Assembly (NCBI GenBank): GCA_033961575.1
Contig: CM066735.1
Coordinates: 91,209,449 to 91,273,448 of the forward strand
DNA length: 64,000 bases
Reading direction: 5' to 3'
Source of the DNA: Aselliscus stoliczkanus
Lineage: Eukaryota; Chordata; Mammalia; Chiroptera; Hipposideridae
Positions 63,508 through 64,000 of the stretch are shown here, piece after piece. The translations under genes were made by a program, and so were the position numbers. Under the pieces are notes generated by a model that was not told where the DNA came from, ran no database searches, and was given only the letters and a program-made list of their open reading frames with translations. Numbering within the stretch: the first letter of the stretch is position 1; the number at the start of each line of letters is the position of its first letter.

Positions 63508-63885
63508 TCTAGTGGGAATTCAAATCACTTGAGTTTTTAATCCCTTTTTAGCTTTAGAATCAGAGTTCACTCTCCAGGGAACAATTGTAGGTTTGCCGAT
63601 GTACTGGGAACTAAAGGAGGGTGTCAGGTATTCGATGCTTTTTGCAGTCTCCCAGCATAGTGGGAATGAACCAAAGGAGCCATTTACAAGACTCTATTAA
63701 ATGGTTCACCTTCAGTGGACACTACTCAGCCTGCCTCACAGTAGTTCCCTAACCCTGCCCCATTCTGGTTTTGTGTACATGGTATGGGAATGCATGACCA
63801 CGCCATTCTGTGTTAAGTTCTGGGTGAGGAAACCATGAGCTAGAGCTCGAGTTTGTCCATAGCTTAGCTACAACGTAAGTTTCAA

Positions 63886-64000
63886 TTATTTATTGTTATA
63901 TATAGCACACCACCCAAAACTTAGTAACTTAAAACATCTAAGATGGCTGGGATTGGGGCTGAGACATCAAACACAACTCCAGGCCTATCTCCATGCAGTC
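63886..64000 (+). repeat. Start of an old interspersed repeat, cut by the window end
   Basis: TTATTGTTATATATAGCACA, CCACCCAAAACTTAGTAACT and TAAAACATCTAAGATGGCTG resemble a common mammalian repeat opening (the CCCCAAAACTTAGTGGCTTA type). Too little is visible to name it. Confidence 0.4.

Overview
The window is mammalian nuclear DNA holding a large internal part of THRB, the thyroid hormone receptor beta gene, on the + strand. Seven coding exons are recognisable with intact splice sites and a continuous reading frame. In order they are: one TR-beta-1-specific A/B-domain exon (4105-4365), the first exon of TR-beta-2 (25615-25942), and five exons shared by both isoforms (40372-40472, 46111-46258, 49095-49300, 56940-57086, 63087-63345). 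The shared exons encode the two DNA-binding zinc fingers, the hinge and most of the ligand-binding domain. The start of TR-beta-1 and the last coding exon (about 80 codons) lie outside the window. No other protein-coding gene was found on either strand.

The interspersed repeats suggest a bat, probably Yinpterochiroptera; this is an inference from SINE style only. There are many young tRNA-derived SINEs that start with a ggccggccgag-like head. They come in a short A-tailed form and a long form ending in AATAAA. Tc1/mariner elements are also present. Older layers (MIR, L2, L1, MER5-like hAT, one MLT1-like LTR) are those shared by all placental mammals.

Layout. 1-4104: intron upstream of the TR-beta-1 exon, with one SINE and one MER5-like element. 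4366-25614: long intron, with a TG microsatellite close to the exon, L1/L2/hAT/SINE remnants, a perfect 26-bp hairpin at 16749-16810 and a poly(A)-only insertion near 23930. About 25150-25614: candidate TR-beta-2 promoter and leader with an upstream ORF. 25943-40371: intron in which TR-beta-2 regulatory elements would be expected; it also carries a mariner MITE, a 104-bp inverted duplication (30843/33959) and SINE-split L1 sequence. 40473-63086: introns between the receptor exons, with a direct duplication of the sequence flanking the first zinc-finger exon, several SINEs, MIRs, one LTR and an internally deleted mariner. 63346-64000: start of the last intron, with a SINE 48 bp after the splice donor.

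The two alternative N-terminal exon sets (TR-beta-1 and TR-beta-2) each end in phase 1 and splice onto the same acceptor at 40372. One locus thus makes two receptors with different A/B domains and the same DNA- and hormone-binding modules. The notable signals are structural (hairpin, duplications, retrotransposition by-products, a SINE beside a splice donor). I found no evidence of an undescribed multigene system.
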